Positions 23,380 through 36,625 of a DNA stretch of 64,000 nt are shown piece after piece. Each line of letters opens with the position of its first letter. The stretch's first letter is position 1. The notes under the pieces were generated by a model that ran no database searches, was not told where the DNA came from, and worked only from the letters and a program-made list of their open reading frames with translations. Origin of the DNA: Neurospora tetraspora (taxonomy: Eukaryota > Ascomycota > Sordariomycetes > Sordariales > Sordariaceae); the NCBI RefSeq assembly GCF_033439725.1, contig NW_026944388.1, forward strand, positions 1,860,001-1,924,000, given 5' to 3'. Position numbers and translations under genes: made by a program.

Positions 23380-25840
23380 TATTTAACGATAACGCGACGA
23401 GTATAAGTAATATCCTTACGAAACTAATAACGTTAGTTATGTCTCTGTTAAAAGAATCTACCGATAAGGCTATTACGGTTATCCTAATACCCCTACTGAC
23501 TGGCTTAGTTGGTATAAAGCTCTTAAGAGACTCGCTGGCAGTAATTAGGACTTTGGTAATTAGTTATTCAAGGGAGGACTTATAATTTAGAGGGTTCTAC
23601 TCCTGAAGCCGGAAGACTTCTTCTTTATTAAGTAAGTAAAGAACCGTTTTATAGCGGTAAAGAAGGAGCTTACTAAATTTAATAGAGGAATCCGAGTTAA
23701 AAAGGTCTTAATTATAAACGCGATAACTACTATTACTTCTACTATTAATATTAACGGTATTATTACCGAGATTACTACTGCTACCTAATTTTAAGAAGAA
23801 GCTGCTACCAGCGCTAACGAAGATAATGAGGAGGGAGGTTTTGTAAAAGAAGAAGAATAAGAAGAAAAGGAGGATAATAAATACTGGATTGAGTAAGATA
23901 TTAGGGAGGATATAGTTATTAACCCCTCTACTGACTTGACAGCTACTAATAAAGTAGCGTACGATTAAGTTAATAATATATATAATATTCGTTATAAATA
24001 TTAGAAAGACTTCAACAATGCTAATACCTAAATTCGTTCTTAAATAAATACCTATATCGCCGCCTATTATGCCAATACTTCGTTTAAGTAAGATAAATCT
24101 ACCCGCAATTGGTTTAGAGAAATTAAGAATTAGATTAATTACTATCCTATCAATTAAATTGTTAAAACCTATTGTAATTATTAAGTTTTTATTAAAGAGA
24201 TTTAGAAGAAGGTATTAAAAGATTTTAAAAAATAGTTGTCCGATTAGGAAATTTTTATTACAACCGGTAAACGAATTGGAGTTAGCGAAGTTACCTCCCC
24301 CACCTCCTAGTTTACCGACTTTGTTGATATAGTTCGATTATATAAGCTTATTTAAGTTAGCAATTCCTAGAAATTTAATAACGAATTTGAGAATCTATCC
24401 TTGAGATATAAGGACGTATCCGTTAATTTTAGAAGGGTTAGGATATTAAAATATATTATTATCCTAGTTAATTTTAAGAAGGTTGTAGTTTGCAGCGTTT
24501 AGAGTATTAGTTGCTTTAATTCGTAAGAATTCGCATTTAATAAGGAGGACGCTTTCGATTTTAATTATAAAAAGAAGCGGAAGGTAGATGCAAGGAAGAA
24601 ACGCAGCGTAGATAAAAACGTAAGAGATTTTTTACGGCCGAGAAAGAAAGGAAGTATTATACTACTTTATAAGGCTTATGATCGAAGCTCTTACTTAGTA
24701 ATGCGCTATTAATATTTAATATTTAAAATTAAAGATAATCCTAAATAGAAGCTAAGCGACTCTATGTAAAAGTTTATTAATAAGAATTTCGAAAAATATC
24801 CCGAAATTAGTAAAGAGGTTGAGAAGGTTAAGAATTAAATGCGAGACCGCTTTATTACTTCTATATAAATTATTACATTGTAATAATAAAGGAGACAAGA
24901 AATCGGTACTTACAATTTAATATTTTTCGTTAAATAAGGTGCTTTTAATACAAATAATAGTAAGAGTAATATTTATCTGCTTAAAAATTTTATAATCCTT
25001 AATTTTAGGACTTTTATTTATATTTTTAATAAAATTAATTATTTCTTATTGTTTCGAGTAGCGTCCTTAAAGGATTGTATTTAGGTTAGAAGTTTTTAAA
25101 TACCTATTAAAGGTTTTAGGACTGTAAACGTAGAAATATAAGGAGAAAGAGGAATTTTAAGGTTACGATTAAAAGAAGTAGCTTTTTACTTTGATTTTAT
25201 TATAAATTTTATATTATTACGCCTATTTTGAAAGTAAAGTTTTTATTAGGATTATAAACCCCCTAATAATTACCTCCGTTAATTAAACGGTTTACTCTTT
25301 TATTTCCTTTAAGAAATCTATTATTAAATAGTTTTCGAATATTTACTCCTTTCTTTTAACTACATTGCTTTCTTTATTTATTGAAATCGCTTTAATTCAT
25401 TTACTGGCCGTCGTATATATAAAATGCCAGCGAAATTCTAATATAAGCGATTTAATTACTACAGTCCTTAAATTTTCGAATATTTATATAACGTCGAAGG
25501 CGCTAAGTTTAGAGGCCCTACTATTTATTAATATAATGCGTACGGTATTTTAAAAATTAAATAATAAATTAAATAAAAATTATGCGACCGAGGGTTTAGC
25601 TCGGGGGAATATTTCGCCGTTAATTTCTTTAATTATAAAGAAGGGAGAGGAAGTTTTAAATACGTTATATTTATTATTTATTAGTAAATTAAATTCGTTT
25701 AAAATATTTATATGGCGAATAAACGAATTAAATTTATTATTAAAAGGCTTTTTTCAATTATTAATATAATTAATTATTAGTATAATATTAAGGTTAAATA
25801 TATCGAATGTAATAACGAATTTAATAATTAATACGTTAAG

Positions 25841-26090
25841 TATAAGGGGGACAGCAAAGTATAGCATAGATGCTAGGCCAAAATAGGACCGATAAGGTTT
25901 TATAAAAAGGAAAGGAAGAAAAGTCGAGCTACAAAGCGGAGCTGCAGACTACAGCCTTTTAAAGGGGGCTGTAGGTACGTATACGGCGCTATAAAGGCGC
26001 AACGCCATTGCGAGCTACAAGGTATAAGCTACAAGCAAGCAATCAAACTACAAAGCCTAATATAAACCTCTAAATAGTAGCCCGTTAATA
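25841..26090 (-). repeat. 3' LTR of the nested gypsy fossil
   Basis: 250 bp, direct repeat of 33246-33495; both share TATAAGGGGG at one end and a TAGCCC...A end, fitting TG...CA termini after transitions. Confidence 0.85.
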
Positions 26091-29000
26091 TTAGCCCCCT
26101 CCTCCCAATCCAGGTTATTCTAATAACAAAAACGACAACGTAATATTATATACAAATAGTAGGTATACTTTCCGTCTCTATATACTCTACCCGTCTAATC
26201 CAATTTAACCCGTTTATTCCGTAGCTATTACCTTATAACCCAACGTATAAAAAGGTTTCCTTCCTTCCTCTCTCCCTTTCTCTCTTCTTTTCCCTCCTTT
26301 ATTACGAATTTAAACGCAACTAATAAATCCCCTACCCCTTCCCTTACGTACTATCTATCTAACTACAAAATAAATTTTCGTAATAAATCCTTCCGAAAAT
26401 TAATAATATAAAAAATTCTTTGCTTAGTAATAAGCCTAATAATAGTAAGCCTCGGGTTCGTAACTTCAACCTACTATACTGGTAATTCCTATTCCCGTGC
26501 CCGCTACTACTACCTAACCCCAACCGTTCGTAATTCCAATCGTTCAACTTTTCGTGGCCCTAACTACTTATTCTTTCCCGGCCCCTAATATTTAACCTAT
26601 TTACCTTTAATAATATAATTACTTCCCCGGCTTCGGCTATTCTAATTATACCTAATTATAATATAGCCTAAACTTGTACTTCGCGCAACCTAACCCCGCT
26701 CCTACTACCTCTAATATTCCTATTATAGCTACCGCTCCTACTAATTCTATTCTTCCTATTGGTTCTACCCTTCCTATCGGCCCTAATACCTTAATCGCTA
26801 TTTCTATAATCGGTAATAATAAAAAAATTACTAAAAACCCCTCTAACTATTATCCCTTCTATCTACGCTAATACGCAAAAGAAATTTTCCAAACTGTAAA
26901 TTCGGACTACGGCCACTAATTATAAACCGGCGGCGTCCTAATACTAACCCTACCTTTCTTAAAATTACAAATATATTAAAGCGGATTTTACCGTATATAG
27001 AAAGTATATAATTTATAAAGCCGAATTTAAAAAGGCTTATCTTCTTACCTTCGAACTAATTTAGAATATTTATTATAATCAGGAATCGTATAATTATCCG
27101 GGTTCCTAGGCTAAAGGTAATAATATTATTACTTGCAAGGATATAATTTCTATTAATAAAATATTCGAATATAATATTTATTTTATAGTTTGTAGCTATT
27201 TTAATGAATAAGCCCTCAACCGCCTATTAATAAACCTAAATATTACCGCTAGCCCTGCCTCTTTTTTTTAGCTCTAATACTATCGCCGGCCCCGCTGTTA
27301 CGCCTACTCCTATTATTACTATTACGCTTACTCCCGCTATTCCTATATAACCTATTATTTCTATTATACCCTTTATCGCCTCTCTCTCCTATAGTTTTAC
27401 TACTTTTAAAGAATTAAATTAAGTTTGGGACGACGTATTGTCTCTATAGGGTATTATAAATTCCCTACGTTTGTAAATAGTTAAACTCTAATCCTAAAAG
27501 GATTCTTTCTTTTAAAATCTTATTAAACCTACTGATAAGCGTAATTCCCTTAAGGGAGGCATTTAAAACCTTTTCGCCGCTACTAAATCGCTTCTATAAT
27601 ATAATATTCGTTCGGCCTTTCGTACTAACCCTATTTCATTTAATATTACCGCCCTTCCTAATTTTATTATAATTACGGCCGGCTCGTTCTTAGAACTGTA
27701 GATTCCTAATAGGGATGAAATAGACGCCGATTACCCTATTAAGTAGTCTCCTTTAAAGGAAGAGAAAATTCCGGAGGAGGGAAGTCTTATAACCAATCTT
27801 TCTAACTTAAATATAATAAAAAATAATAGTGAAGATTTACTTACTAAATAAATTACTTATATTCCTCTCTATTTTTATACTTTTATAAATTAATTTTTTA
27901 TATAAGGGATTAGCCTCTATATATCCCTTTATTTCTTGGAAAAAAGGACTCTTTAGCCTTTCGTTATAATTAATTTCTCTTCTATTTACTAAAGCAAATA
28001 CTTTTCTCGCGCTAATATTATTCTAAAAGTCTATTATTAGTATCTATAAACTTATATCGCTATTTAAATTCTTCTAACGCTAGAATCTCCAAGAAGTCTT
28101 CTAATAATTCCTATATTATCTCTCTAAAACCTTTCTACTTAATAAAGACCTTCCGAATTATAAACCCTCCCTTCTCTATAAATTTATTTATATAAAAGAT
28201 TTAATTTACTTCCTACTCTTTCTTTCCATCGATAATAATAGTTAGGGGTTATAAATTTATAATCGATTAATTTAATAAGGAGTCTTCTACAGCCCTACGG
28301 AAAAAATCGACGTAGAAAACCTTATAAGCAACCGTTAATAAACCTTCGAATTTAATAATATAAGGAAAAAAGACTTTAAATATAATGTATTTAATATAAA
28401 TAGTATCCAATTTTTTCTTAGGCCGTACAAAGTTATAATTCTTAAAATTAAATTAAACCTTATCCCTGACGTAGAACTATTCTATTAGGTATTTAAAGTG
28501 ATTAGCGAATTTTCTTTTCTATTATACGGCTGTAACTATAGTAATTTAGTATATATTTAAGATTTACTATAGTTTTTCGACGAATTTGTAGGCCTTTTGC
28601 TCGAGAATAGAGGAAATAAGGAGGTCTCTAAAGGGTTCTTCTACCGTAGGGATAACCGGTCCAATTTTATACCTATAGGTTATAAAGAAGGGAATTATAT
28701 TAATAAAAGTATTTATTCTATTATTAATCGCTAATTATACTATAGGGGTTTAACGATCCTAATCGTTCTATAAATAATTAATATAAACCTTAAAAAAGGC
28801 GTATACTTTTTATTTTATTCTTTCGAACCTACCGTTGGTTTAGGGATAATATACTGTATTAAGGAATTATTTTATATATATTAATTTATAAAAACGCCTC
28901 CAACATTTACCCGTCCAATTAATACTTTTATTGCTAATTATCGAATATAACCAACCGTAGTAACGGATAAAATATTAGAAGAATCGTTCTATATAAAAAT

Positions 29001-32000
29001 TAATATCTATCGAAAATATAGGTTCTAAAATAATATTTTTGCTAAGTCGGTCTTTAATAATTTAAAAATAAATATTACCATTCGCTTCTAGGAAGTTAAT
29101 AATAAAGTCTATCTATATAGCCTTAAATTATTATTCTAAAACTAATAGTATTTATAAAAGACCCCTTTTTATTTCTCTCTAAACCTTTATAAAACTACAA
29201 ACGTAATAATTGCGTAGGAAACGCCGTATATAGAATCCGAAGAATAGTTAATAATATTCTTTTATAAAGGCAAAAATTATCCCTTCTCTTCTAAAATAGC
29301 CAAATACTAAAACTTTATATACTTATTAGATTAGAGCTATACGTAGGGCGTCGAATTATTAGTCCTATTCGATTATTACTAATATTATAACCTTTAAAGA
29401 GGCCGGGGCTCCCGGAATTTAGAGCCGCCCTTTATAGCGTAAACGCCCTAACCTATTTATGGAATAATTAATAATCTATACTTTCAATTAGAAAGAAGGT
29501 TCGAAGGAGCGGGAATTTTCTTTAATTACGCGTAGAACAACCTAATATATAGAATTTTAGTAAATTACCTAGTCCTAAAATTATTATGAATCCGAATTTT
29601 TAAAAATTTATATACCCCCTGCCGAAGAGATAGAAGAAATAAAAATTCGTATATATTTTTATAAAACTATTTAGGAAATAAACTATATATTTCGGGCTTC
29701 GAATCTTCTTTAAACGGCTAGTTCTAATCTCTATAGGATAGGGCGTCGGGGACTACAGTATTTTTACCTAAGCAGTAAATAAAGTTGAAATTAAAGTAGG
29801 AAAGTATTCTACCTAGCGGGCTTACTATTCGGAGAACTTATAATACTCTATAAAGTATTCTAAATTATAGTAATCTATTAATATAATAAAGGCTTTGCAA
29901 TTTTAGAATTCTATAAACTACTCCTCGAAGTAAGAAATAATCGCCAATATTTCTTTATTATAAATAAAATAATTACGCTCGGCTATAGAGAGTTTCCGAA
30001 AATAGAAACCTATAGTATAATAGGTACTATCTTCTATTGCTTAAATAATAACTCCGTCTAAAATATAGCTACTATAATTAATTCTAAAAAAGTTATATAA
30101 TTGGAATCGAATTCTATAAAAATAAATACGCGGGTAAAAAAGTATTTAAATATTTAAAAACTTAAATTGTATTCCTTTATCTACTTAAAAGCGACTCCTT
30201 TTTTTATAAATACTATTAATAGTATAACTACTTTCAAAAATTATAATATAAATATCTAATAATAGTTTATAAAATTAAAGAAACTACGTACATCTTTCTA
30301 TAAAGTAAGAACGAACCATTCTAAAATTACCTTAATCTTCTCAGGGTCTACCTATACGCCTATACCCATATAGATAATAAACCTAAAATATTTAACCTTC
30401 TTAATTAAAAATTCGTATTTATTTAAGTCCAAATATAAATTATATTCTTTAAATCTCTCCAAAACTTATATAACCTTCTCTTTGTAATCTTTTTTAAAAC
30501 ACGAAGAATAAATAAAAATATTATCTATATAAATAAAATAAAAATTATTTAAAAATTCCAACAAAATAGAATTAATATACTATTAGAAAGAGGCCGGGGC
30601 CCTAAATAAACCGAAAGGGACTACTAATTATTTAAATAAATTATAATGTATATAGAAAACTATCTTCCCTTCTTTGAATACAATTATATAAATTTTATAG
30701 AAGGCCTATATAATATTAACCTTAATATATTATTTTACTCCTTTTAAAACTCTAAAGATTTTATAAATAAAAGGAAAAGGATAGCGGTCTATACGAATAA
30801 TAATATTAAAAGCCCTATAATTATAATAAAAACGCAAACCGCTGCCAAATTTACGTATAAATAAGACGGAGGCTCCAACCTCCGAACTATTTATATAAAT
30901 ATATCCTTTTTTTAAAAGGTCTTTAAATATTTTCTTTAAGACTAAAAACCCTTTTCGAAATATACTATATAAAGGACCGAAAGGGAACGGGAAATTTTAA
31001 CCGTCTAAACCCTTCTTAAAACAAATCCTATAATCGACGCCGAATTTATTAAAATTAAATTTATCAATTTCATCCTTTATTTATAAGGGTAAGAAATAGT
31101 AGAAATATTTAAGGATTTTCGAACGGAATTAAATTTCTATATAAACTTTCTTAGAGGTTAAAACTTTCTCAATACCTTTTAAACTAATTATAAAAATATA
31201 ATTTTTTATTATAACCCTACTATATTCTTTACGTACGCATTTAATAATTCCTATAAAAGTAATTACTATAATATATATTACTAACTTAACTTCTTTAATA
31301 AATAGGGTATCTTCCTTCTCTTTCCCTCCAATATAAAGAATCTAATTACTTATTATTCTTATATAGAAGCGCTTCTTATAAAGAACTAAATAAGCCCTAT
31401 ATATAACCAAGTATAATTTCCCTAAAATTAAAGGATATTCGAATTTTAAAACGATATAAGCTACTATCAATTTAATACAACTATTTACTTCTATTATAAG
31501 CTAAGCAAAGTTCTTAATAGAGGCACCTTCTATAATTATAAACGTACCTTTAATTTAATATATAAAGATAGGGATTATAAGGATTTTAAAATTTTATACG
31601 ACCTTTTTACTAATTATAGTATAATATTAGTAACCTTCGTTAACGAAAACGTAGAATAAATTATAACTATTAATAATAAATAGAATTAAAATTAATTTAA
31701 TTTCCAATTTATTTTCTAATTTAAAATCTTCTACCTTATTACTTAATACTTCTAAGGACTCCAATACCCGACTATACACTAAAATCATTCTTTTCCTTAA
31801 CCCTCTAAGACTAATTCGTACTAATTATTTTCGTCCTCTAATATAAGGGAGGCTACAACCGTTTTAATTATATTAATACCGATTCTATTATTTAAATTTA
31901 CTATAAGGAAGTATAGGTAGCACATAGTATAATAATTAAAAGTACTATACTTTATATAAAAATTATTCTCCTAACGCTTCTAACGTTTTTTGTTAAAGAC

Positions 32001-33245
32001 CTATTTAATACAACGGGTAAGGCTGTTACCTTTACCTCCGCAACCGCCGCTACGTCTACGGGCGAGGCCGGCTATAATCCTACCTATAAATATATTAATA
32101 TCGCTATTAGTATCCTTCGTACCCGGCTTAGTAGAGGTAAGGCTAGAACCGTTAATATTATTATTCTATAGAATAGCGGTTTAAGTATATAAAACTTAGA
32201 GGGTAATAGAAAACTAATTAGAAGAAATATAATTATAATCCTAATTCTTTCCTTTATTCTATTAATAATTATTCTATTATTTAAGGAATTTAAACCCTTT
32301 GGTACGCTTATAGCGAATAGTATTAATTTAAAATACCTTAATATAATTATCGTATTCGTCGGGGAAGGTAATCGTAAAAATAGCGTCTATAAATTTAATA
32401 TTAAGGGCGTTATACAAAATACCTAACTTAGACTTATCGTTCTATGTAACGCTTCTAACCTTAAAGAATTCGTCCTCCTAATTAACATAGAAGGAAGAAA
32501 AAGTCTAGCCATTATACTATTTTATAGTGTACAACTGGGCGAAGGCTATATTATGGAAGTAGTAAGCGCTAAAAAAGCAATTAATCTATCCTAATCAGAA
32601 TTAGGGGTCTATATCATTATTGATAGTATATATAATTTAGAATCCCTCTAATTTCTTTCTCTTATTATCGGGGAAAGTATTAAAAATTTCGATCTAAATA
32701 GCATCTTTATTTACGTAGAAGCCCGCTTTATTATTAATATTATACGTTTTAACGAATAAAATATAATAAAATAAGAAGGTTAATTATTAACTATCCTAAA
32801 TAAATAGGACTAAAAGTTTCTATATACGTATATATCCGTTATTACCATTATTGTTACTAATTATAGAGCTAACGCTAGTTACAACCGGGGAAAAATTGAA
32901 ATTAGGTTTTAAGACTGGAGAATAGCTCGAAGTAAAATTCGTAACTATAAAACGAAGGACTCGTATAAAGTCCAAATTATTAATATTAAAAGTATTAGTA
33001 ATAGCTGTAATAAAGCCGGTCGTTATCTTCTCCAAGTTATATTTAAGAGTAATAATAATAATTCTTGTAGTTCCTATAGGATTTTCTATAGAGCCCGAAG
33101 GGGTATCCTAAAAAAAGGAGGTAAATACTATTTCTTCGTCGATATTTATAAGCAATCCGAATTTAACTATTCTAATAAACTAATATTTAATATCGCTGCG
33201 TACTAAGCTATAGGCTCTATTTAAATAAAAAGAAATAGAACCTAA

Positions 33246-33495
33246 TATAAGGGGGATAATAGAATATAGTATAAATGCTAGGCCAAAATAGGATCAATAA
33301 GGTTCTATAAAGAGAAAAGGGAGAAAAGTCGGGCTGTAAAGCGGAACTACAAACTACGGCCTTTTAAAGGGGGTTACAAGTATGTATACAGCGCTATAAA
33401 GGCGCAGCGCCATCGCAAACTACAAGGTATAAGCTACAGGCAGGGAGTTAGGCTGTAGAGCCTAATATAAACCTCTAGGCGGTAGCCCTGTGACA
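33246..33495 (-). repeat. 5' LTR of the nested gypsy fossil
   Basis: Partner of 25841-26090, same length. In the element's sense it starts TGTCACAGGGC. The CTATAAAGGCGC stretch conserved in both LTRs is recognisable. Confidence 0.85.
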
Positions 33496-36401
33496 TTAGG
33501 GATAAATTAATTATACGCTTTATTATTTTCGAACATTTAGTATTTAATACTTAAATTTAAAATAGTAGTATTAAGCGTTTAGGGGGTATAATTAAAGAAA
33601 AGGCGCGTATAATAACGAATAGTATAAATTTCTTTTATAACTTCTAGCCCTAAATTATTTCCGTTGCAGTCTACTTTATTAACCGATTGCTTAAGTATTT
33701 TTATAATTAAAAGTTACTATACGAAAGATTTTATACTTTTATCGCTTATTATAAGGGGGTATAAATTAAACCCCACAAGTTTAATTTAACTTTTTATATA
33801 TTTATGGTTATAAAGTATATATAATAACGGGTATTATATAAAAGAAAAAGTAACGGTTTGAAAAGTTTTAATTAAAAGCCTAGATTAGATTCCTAATCAG
33901 CTATACTACCTCCTCTATTTATTAAATTTAAAATCCGCAAATTAATTATCTTATTCATACCTCTAATATACTTTTTAACGAAGATTTAATTTATTTAAGG
34001 AACCTTAATAATTTTAAAAAAGGATTGAGGCTAATTAGTAATAAGATTACCGATTTAAATAATTGAATTAATTAACCGTTTTAATTATTTATACAATATT
34101 TCGAACCCTTTAATACGATTTAAGATATAGAAGATAACGGTCTTACCTCTCTTTTATTATTATTCTTTAATATCAAACTTTAAAAAGATAATAACGAGAC
34201 TATTTCGAAATTAATAGAGCCTACCATTTAGAGTAAAATATTTATTAATTTTATATTCGGGTACCCTACCTTATTAAGTACGTTATTAACCTCTCTTATT
34301 ATTAGGCTTATAACTAATCTATTAAAGCCTATTTCTTTCCTAACCTTTAAATTATAAAAAGCTGCGTTTAATATTAGGAGATTCGTTCAATTAGTAGGAT
34401 AACGGTAGGGTAAGATAATTATAAAGGTAAAAATTAACTACTTAATTTCTAAGGGTAGTAAATTAGATTCTATTAAACGTTAAAACCTTCCCTTAATCCT
34501 AAAAATTTATTACGATTTCGAATATTATAATTTAGGTAATTTCTTTAGGTAAGTAGAGAAAATATATTTTAATAGTTATAAAGAAATAAAGTTATAGGTT
34601 AAAATAAATAAGGATATCCTCCGTATTAAAAGTTTTTAGATCTTCGATTATATATAGGTATATATATATAAGTTTAATAAGTATAGTCGGTTATTAAAGG
34701 TAAAAGTGCGCTTTGTAATTAGAGGAGATTAGTAATATAATTACGGTAAAGAGACGTATGCTTTTACATTAGTTAGTTATTTATTTCGATTAATTATTGT
34801 ATACGCTATTAAATTTAATTTTAAATTTATTTAATATAACATAGTAAATATTTTCGTTAATACCTACTTTAATGAGGAGATTTATATACGTATACCCTTT
34901 AATTATTAAAAGTATAGTACTATTTTTAAATTTTTTAAGGCTCTCTATAGTCTCCGACGTATTCTCTTATTATAGTAGCAAGAATTTAACAATACCTTCG
35001 AAAGCTTAGGGTTTAAATTATTATTCAAAAACCCGTACATCCTTAAATATAATAGAATCTTAATTTTCTATTACGTTAATAATATCGTCTTCGCTTTTAA
35101 TAAATTATAGTATGATAAAGCTATTCAGGTTACGAAGAAGTTAGAAGAAAAGTATAAATTTATTAGCAGTAAGGATTTTTAATAGTTCTTAAGAATTAAA
35201 ATTATTCGAAATCGAAAAGTAAATTATATTTAATTATTTTAACGGGAATATATTGATAAAATTATTAAATTAATTAAAAACTCCTATACTTTCGCTTTAA
35301 TTCTAATAAATAACGAAGAATTTATATTTTATAATAGCGTAGTTTCTTTTGATAAAATTCGGGATTATTAGGTTGTTATTAGCTCTATAATATATACTAC
35401 CATAATTACCCAGCCTAATATCCCTTTCACCGCTAGCCAATTAATTCACTACAATTACAATCCTAATCCTTAGTATCATAAGGCTATTAATAAAGTCCTA
35501 TATTATTTTTAATTCTACCCTAATTTGTCCTTTTATTACAGTATATTAACGAAATTAGAAATTACTTTAGATATATTGTACGTAAATAATTCGCTAAATC
35601 AACAGAATCTATATAGTTTTACCATTAAACTTTTTAATAGTTTGGTTTATTGGGGTACTACTAAATAAAAGACGATATTTACTTTAATAATAAAAGTAGA
35701 GTTGTTATCGATTTGAAACGTTGCTAAGGAGGTTATTACTATTATACGTTTGTATAAGGAGATTAATATTCCTTTCGATAAGGATATACTTATAATCGGG
35801 TATAATAATATATAGACGATCCGTATACTAATTGTCGAGGTAGCGAAGTTAATAATTAAATTGAAATATATTAATATTTATTGTTATTAATTAAGGTAGG
35901 AGATTATAGAGGGAAGGATTTAAGTTGAGTATTTGAAGATAAAGAAGATACTAATTAACGGTTTAACAAAAGCTTTGGGATAATTGGAATATAAAAAGTT
36001 CTAGAAATTAATAGGAATAACGAATATACTAGTTCGTAAGGAAATAGAGATAAATAAGAAGATTCCAGATAATAGTTTGGAGGATATTTATAATTTAGCT
36101 AGAGAAATTAACGTGCTAGAAGAAAGATTTTATAAATAATTTTATTTTTACCTTATTTAAAAGGTTTGTAAGTAAGAGGGTGTATTAGAGTAGAGGGTGA
36201 ATTTTTGGGATTCTGGCTATATTTTATATAGGTTAGTTGCTTAGCCCCCTAATATTACCTGATTTCTGGGCATATCTGGGTTACCCTAGCACCCCCCCCA
36301 TACTTTCTGGGGAGACGGCTCGAGTCAGTCACACACACTCTTCAATTAATCAATTCTGCACGGTCATATCTGATAATGTCGGAGCTCCAATTTTGCTTGT
36401 T

Positions 36402-36487
36402 TGGCGCAGTGGTGCCAATCTGACAATTAACAGTCTGATTTGCGTTTGAGGGGGTGTGGGTTCGAATCACGCTCGAGGCAGAACTTT
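36402..36487 (+). other. tRNA-like A box/B box pair with T-run
   Basis: TGGCGCAGTGG (36402-36412) matches the Pol III A-box consensus and GGTTCGAATCA (36459-36469) the B box, 47 bases apart, with TTTT at 36484-36487. The acceptor and T-stem do not pair well, so this is not a functional tRNA call. It may be a tRNA-derived Pol III promoter across the partial LTR and interior of the miniature unit, or a degenerate tRNA gene. Confidence 0.35.
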
Positions 36488-36625
36488 TCGCCCATTCAAG
36501 CTCGTTCCTACACTTGCATTGCGCAGCACACTCGCCTGTAGATGAGTCCCAGAGACCTGTACGCAGGGAAAAGTATCCTGGTTAATCCAGCTTTCCGTGA
36601 GAATCGCGGTGCAGCTGAGGGGGTG

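Larger units (their letters stand above)
25841..33495 (-). mobile_element. Ty3/gypsy-type LTR retrotransposon fossil, nested, RIP-mutated
   Basis: 7,655 bp bounded by 250-bp direct LTRs (25841-26090 and 33246-33495). Flanking bases are TTAAG on the left and TTAGG on the right, a 5-bp target duplication differing by one transition. Reverse orientation is shown by a G-rich polypurine tract (reverse strand of 26091-26111) abutting the 3' LTR and by gypsy-class reverse transcriptase remnants on the reverse strand at about 30.5-31.0 kb. The element is thoroughly broken. The two LTRs differ at about 48 of 250 positions by hand count, nearly all transitions, as RIP produces, so divergence cannot be used as a clock. 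It inserted into the copia-type fossil. Confidence 0.85.
23381..36240 (+). mobile_element. Ty1/copia-type retrotransposon fossil, RIP-mutated, split by a nested element
   Basis: Two AT-rich blocks (23381-25840 and 33496 to about 36240) read in the forward sense as remnants of one Ty1/copia-like element. A Gag-like start lies just after the primer site. Reverse transcriptase-type remnants lie about 34.6-35.2 kb and RNase H-type remnants about 35.3-36.0 kb, in the order expected for the family. Many breaks, no intact frame. Base composition and dinucleotide pattern indicate heavy RIP. The right boundary is approximate. It probably belongs to the same element as the 92-bp LTRs, since Gag-like sequence starts right after the primer site. 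Confidence 0.65.

Noticed and set aside
23292-23585. 97-codon forward open frame at the left edge of the AT-rich island
   Set aside because: It starts inside the 92-bp LTR and runs into RIP-mutated fossil sequence; the same peptide start recurs in the partial LTR copy, so it is a repeat artefact.
36394-36482. Possible functional tRNA gene (A box, B box, tRNA-like length)
   Set aside because: Acceptor and T-stem positions do not pair and the anticodon loop cannot be placed; kept only as a tRNA-like promoter candidate.
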